Shown in pieces: positions 61,896 through 64,000 of a DNA stretch of 64,000 nucleotides. The notes under the pieces are model-generated. The model ran no database searches. It had not been told where the DNA came from and saw only the letters and a program-made list of their open reading frames with translations. Each line of letters begins with the position of its first letter. Within the stretch, counting starts at the first letter, position 1. Made by a program: the position numbers and the translations under genes. The stretch is from CAVVAL01 sp963742725 (lineage in GTDB: Bacteria; Actinomycetota; Actinomycetes; Mycobacteriales; Cryptosporangiaceae), in contig CAVUMX010000001.1 of the NCBI GenBank assembly GCA_963742725.1, forward strand, positions 868,001 through 932,000, given 5' to 3'.

Positions 61896-61934
61896 GAGCA
61901 CTGGCGCGGCGACCTCGCACGAGCATCGGGTTCG

Positions 61935-61940
61935 TACGAT
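61935..61940 (+). promoter_or_regulatory. -10 element of a likely leaderless promoter (polysaccharide deacetylase)
   Basis: TACGAT lies 7 nt before ATG 61948 and there is no ribosome site. Confidence 0.4.
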
Positions 61941-61947
61941 CCGACCC

Positions 61948-62652
61948 ATGCGAAAGGCTCTGGGCGCGGTCGCCGCGCTGCTCGTCTCGACGCTGATCGT
62001 CACCACCGGCACCTTCCACATCAGCCGGTCGCGGACGTTCCAGTTCTTCGGCGGGCTGACCGATCGGGTGGAGACGACTGACAAGGTCGTCGCGCTGACG
62101 TTCGACGACGGCCCGACGGAGCAGACGCCCGCGATCCTGGCGACGCTGGCCGGGCTGAACGTGAAGGCCACGTTCTACGTCACGGGCCGCGAGCTGGAGG
62201 AGGCGCCGGAGCACGGCCGGCAGATCGTCGCGGCGGGCCACGAACTCGGCAACCACACCTACTCGCACGAGCGGATGGTGCTCAAGGACCACGACTTCGT
62301 CGCCCGCGAGATCGAGCGGACGGACGCCGCGATCCGCGCCACCGGCCATCGCGGCGAGATCACGTTCCGCCCGCCCTACGGCAAGAAGCTGCTGGTCCTG
62401 CCGCACTACCTGGACCGGCACGACCGGAAGACGATCACCTGGGACATCGAGCCGGACTCCGACCCGGCCGTAGCCGGCGACACCGGCCGGATCGTCCGGC
62501 ACGTCACGGACCGCGCCCGGCCCGGCTCGATCATCCTGCTCCACGCGATGTTCGCGCGGCCGCATGCGCGCGATGCCGTGCCGGGCATCGTCGAGGCGCT
62601 GCGGCGTGACGGCTACCAGTTCGTGACGATCTCCGAGCTGCTCCGGCGCTGA
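61948..62652 (+). CDS. Polysaccharide deacetylase (NodB domain, CE4)
   Basis: This 234-residue protein has an N-terminal signal or anchor (RKALGAVAALLVSTLIVTTGTF) and a NodB domain. Motif 1 is TFDDGPT (Asp53, Asp54), motif 2 is GNHTYSHE (His103, His107), motif 3 is FRPPYGKK, and the end has IILLHAM with the catalytic-base histidine. CE4 enzymes remove N- or O-acetyl groups from peptidoglycan, chitin or xylan using a divalent metal. The short size and the lack of binding modules suggest action on wall or oligosaccharide substrates. Translation probably starts without a leader (TACGAT, 7 nt, ATG). Confidence 0.92.
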   Translation: MRKALGAVAALLVSTLIVTTGTFHISRSRTFQFFGGLTDRVETTDKVVALTFDDGPTEQTPAILATLAGLNVKATFYVTGRELEEAPEHGRQIVAAGHELGNHTYSHERMVLKDHDFVAREIERTDAAIRATGHRGEITFRPPYGKKLLVLPHYLDRHDRKTITWDIEPDSDPAVAGDTGRIVRHVTDRARPGSIILLHAMFARPHARDAVPGIVEALRRDGYQFVTISELLRR

Positions 62653-62748
62653 TCCGGCCGCGGTGCGTCACTAGACCCGGATTTGCGCGTTGTGTGCGGT
62701 ATGCGGTGTTACCCCAGCCGCCCCCGCACGCTGATTTCCGGAGTCGTC

Positions 62749-64000
62749 ATGTCCCGACGGGCCGAGTCCGTCCTCATCCAGCGCTACCCGCAGCTGGTAC
62801 GCACCGCCTACCTGATCCTCGCCGGCGAACGACGCCGCGAGGACCGCCTCGCGAAGGCGCACCGCGTCGTCCAGGCCGCGCTGCCGTGGCGCACGCCGCA
62901 CGACGCCGAACCGGCCGAGCTGTACCGGACACTGCTCGTCCGGGTGGTCCGGAACACGGTCGACCAGCCGTGGTGGCTGCGGATCCCGCGCCGGCCGGTC
63001 CCGCTGCTCCGCGCGGCGCCGTCGCTGGGCGACGCCGAGCACACGCTGCTCGACACCGCGCTGGCCGAGGCGGAGCCGATGGTCCGGGCGGCGTACGCGC
63101 TGCTGGTGGCCGAGGCCGCGCCGGACCGCGAGGTCACCGAACTGCTGAGCGAGGCCGGCATCCGGGCTCCCCGGACGGCGATCGGCGCCGCCGAGGTGCT
63201 GCACGACGAGCTGTGGGACGAGTCCGGGCTCGACCCCAACCGGCAGTCCACGCTGCTCCAGGACGCGGCGCTCGATCCCACGCTCGCGCGGCTGCACCCG
63301 CCGGACCTCGTGATCCGCCGGGGCGCCAAGGTAGCGACGGCCGTCGTGGCGGTGGCCGCGCTCGGGTTCGGCGCTGTCCTGTTGACGGGCCCCGAGAGCG
63401 AGACCCCGACGACGGAGCTGGCCCGGCCGGCGCCGGTGGCCAACGTCGTCCCGGCGAACGCGTGGCGGACCACGTCCGAGCTCACGCTGGATGCCTGGCC
63501 GACGCGCGGCAGCCGCAAGGACGACGCGGCCCTGCGCGGCACCGCGGCCAGGGCGTGGGCGAGCGGCGAGAAGGCCACCGCGTTGAACGGGACGACGGTC
63601 GGCCCGCCGGCCGGTCCCGTCCGGACGCTGTACGCCGGTGACGTCGACGGCCGGACCGTGGCCGTCCTGACCGACGACTCGCGCATCGCCCGGTACGAGG
63701 TGAGCGGCGGCAAGGAGTCCGTCACGCTGGCGCCGAAGCCGCGCCGGGACGCCGTCTACAACAGCGCGATCCGCCTGACGTCCGGCAAGGACGCCGCGCG
63801 CTACCTGCTCGCGCCGTGGGTGACACGCAGCGAGGTGGCGACGGCCGGCGCCGCGTGGCGTCCGCTCCAGCAGACCGACGGGCTGACCGCGCCGGTCGCC
63901 GGCGCGGCGGGGCCGTGCTGGTCGGGGCCGGCGCTCCGGCTGACCGCCGCGGAGGTGGCCGCGGGGAAGTCGTTCACGCTGGCGGACTTCGGCGCGGCGA
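62749..64000 (+). CDS. Partial membrane protein with sigma-factor-like N-terminal region
   Basis: The frame is open from ATG 62749 (GGAG upstream) to the end of the window, 417 codons, so the stop is missing. The first ~180 residues (VLIQRYPQLVRTAYLILAGERRREDRLAKAHRVVQAALPW) have the helical, charged look of a degenerate ECF sigma region 2 and later helices. A single membrane helix (KVATAVVAVAALGFGAVLLTG) starts near residue 194, followed by an extracytoplasmic beta-rich domain (ALNGTTVGPPAGPVRTLYAGDVDGRTVAVLTDD). As far as I recall, large proteins of this plan recur in actinobacterial genomes and are uncharacterised. It could be a membrane-tethered regulator derived from a sigma factor, but that is inference. 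Confidence 0.75.
   Translation, partial: MSRRAESVLIQRYPQLVRTAYLILAGERRREDRLAKAHRVVQAALPWRTPHDAEPAELYRTLLVRVVRNTVDQPWWLRIPRRPVPLLRAAPSLGDAEHTLLDTALAEAEPMVRAAYALLVAEAAPDREVTELLSEAGIRAPRTAIGAAEVLHDELWDESGLDPNRQSTLLQDAALDPTLARLHPPDLVIRRGAKVATAVVAVAALGFGAVLLTGPESETPTTELARPAPVANVVPANAWRTTSELTLDAWPTRGSRKDDAALRGTAARAWASGEKATALNGTTVGPPAGPVRTLYAGDVDGRTVAVLTDDSRIARYEVSGGKESVTLAPKPRRDAVYNSAIRLTSGKDAARYLLAPWVTRSEVATAGAAWRPLQQTDGLTAPVAGAAGPCWSGPALRLTAAEVAAGKSFTLADFGAA

Overview
The window is very GC-rich DNA with GTG and TTG starts, ATGA stop/start overlaps, many Sec, Tat and lipoprotein exports, and several genes that appear to be transcribed without leaders. This points to a filamentous actinobacterium, probably Micromonosporaceae or a related family. 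The genus cannot be named from the sequence alone. No rRNA, tRNA, CRISPR array, transposase or integrase was seen.

Layout. 1-681: the end of one gene and a complete tandem paralogue of unknown function. 764-9963: secreted enzymes (a GH28 pectinase-like protein, a large S8 subtilase, a two-domain esterase-like phytase protein) and a divergent HTH regulator. 10156-13014: an ABC exporter whose permease is split by a frameshift. 13244-17152: a GH92 alpha-mannosidase. 17207-20454: a truncated sigma-factor fusion, a quinone oxidoreductase, a DinB/maleylpyruvate-isomerase-like protein and an SGNH hydrolase. 20628-25575: an envelope-stress neighbourhood with a DUF4142 protein, an ECF sigma factor with its zinc anti-sigma factor, a frameshifted Pro/Ala-rich membrane protein and an SCO0930-type lipoprotein. 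25814-31238: an alpha-methylacyl-CoA racemase, a DUF389 membrane protein, a secreted PLC-X/ricin protein, a frameshifted exonuclease-fold protein and a small Cys-rich protein. 31462-40239: OtsB, then a sugar-acid module (GntR/FCD regulator, DHDPS-family enzyme, GH27 alpha-galactosidase, GH28 pectinase, IlvD/Edd dehydratase) and an XRE regulator. 40372-42570: two S1 protease relatives, one a pseudogene and one with a broken catalytic triad. 42710-52617: a Ser/Thr kinase divergent from glgX-treY-GGDEF-treZ. 52604-56102: a PASTA class A PBP and a frameshifted membrane protein. 56203-58691: an M20 amidohydrolase and HutF (histidine breakdown). 58725-64000: an FxLD-type methyltransferase, an NlpC/P60 hydrolase, a ScyD/ScyE-like protein, a polysaccharide deacetylase, and a partial membrane protein with a sigma-like N-terminus.

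How the genes fit together. GH28, GH27 and GH92 enzymes would release galacturonate, galactose and mannose from plant or fungal polymers. The IlvD/Edd dehydratase and the DHDPS-family lyase would then handle the resulting aldonates by a non-phosphorylative route, probably under the GntR/FCD regulator, whose gene and target promoter share a TGGyATACCA palindrome. GlgX, TreY and TreZ convert glycogen to trehalose, and OtsB offers the second trehalose route.

The points most worth a second look are: four genes each needing one small indel to restore the frame; a family of three intergenic palindromes with related loops; a sigma factor that has lost region 4 and is fused to a foreign C-terminus; two S1 proteases in different stages of decay; a diguanylate cyclase inside the trehalose cluster; and a run of TANNNT boxes 6-8 nt upstream of start codons that have no ribosome binding site.
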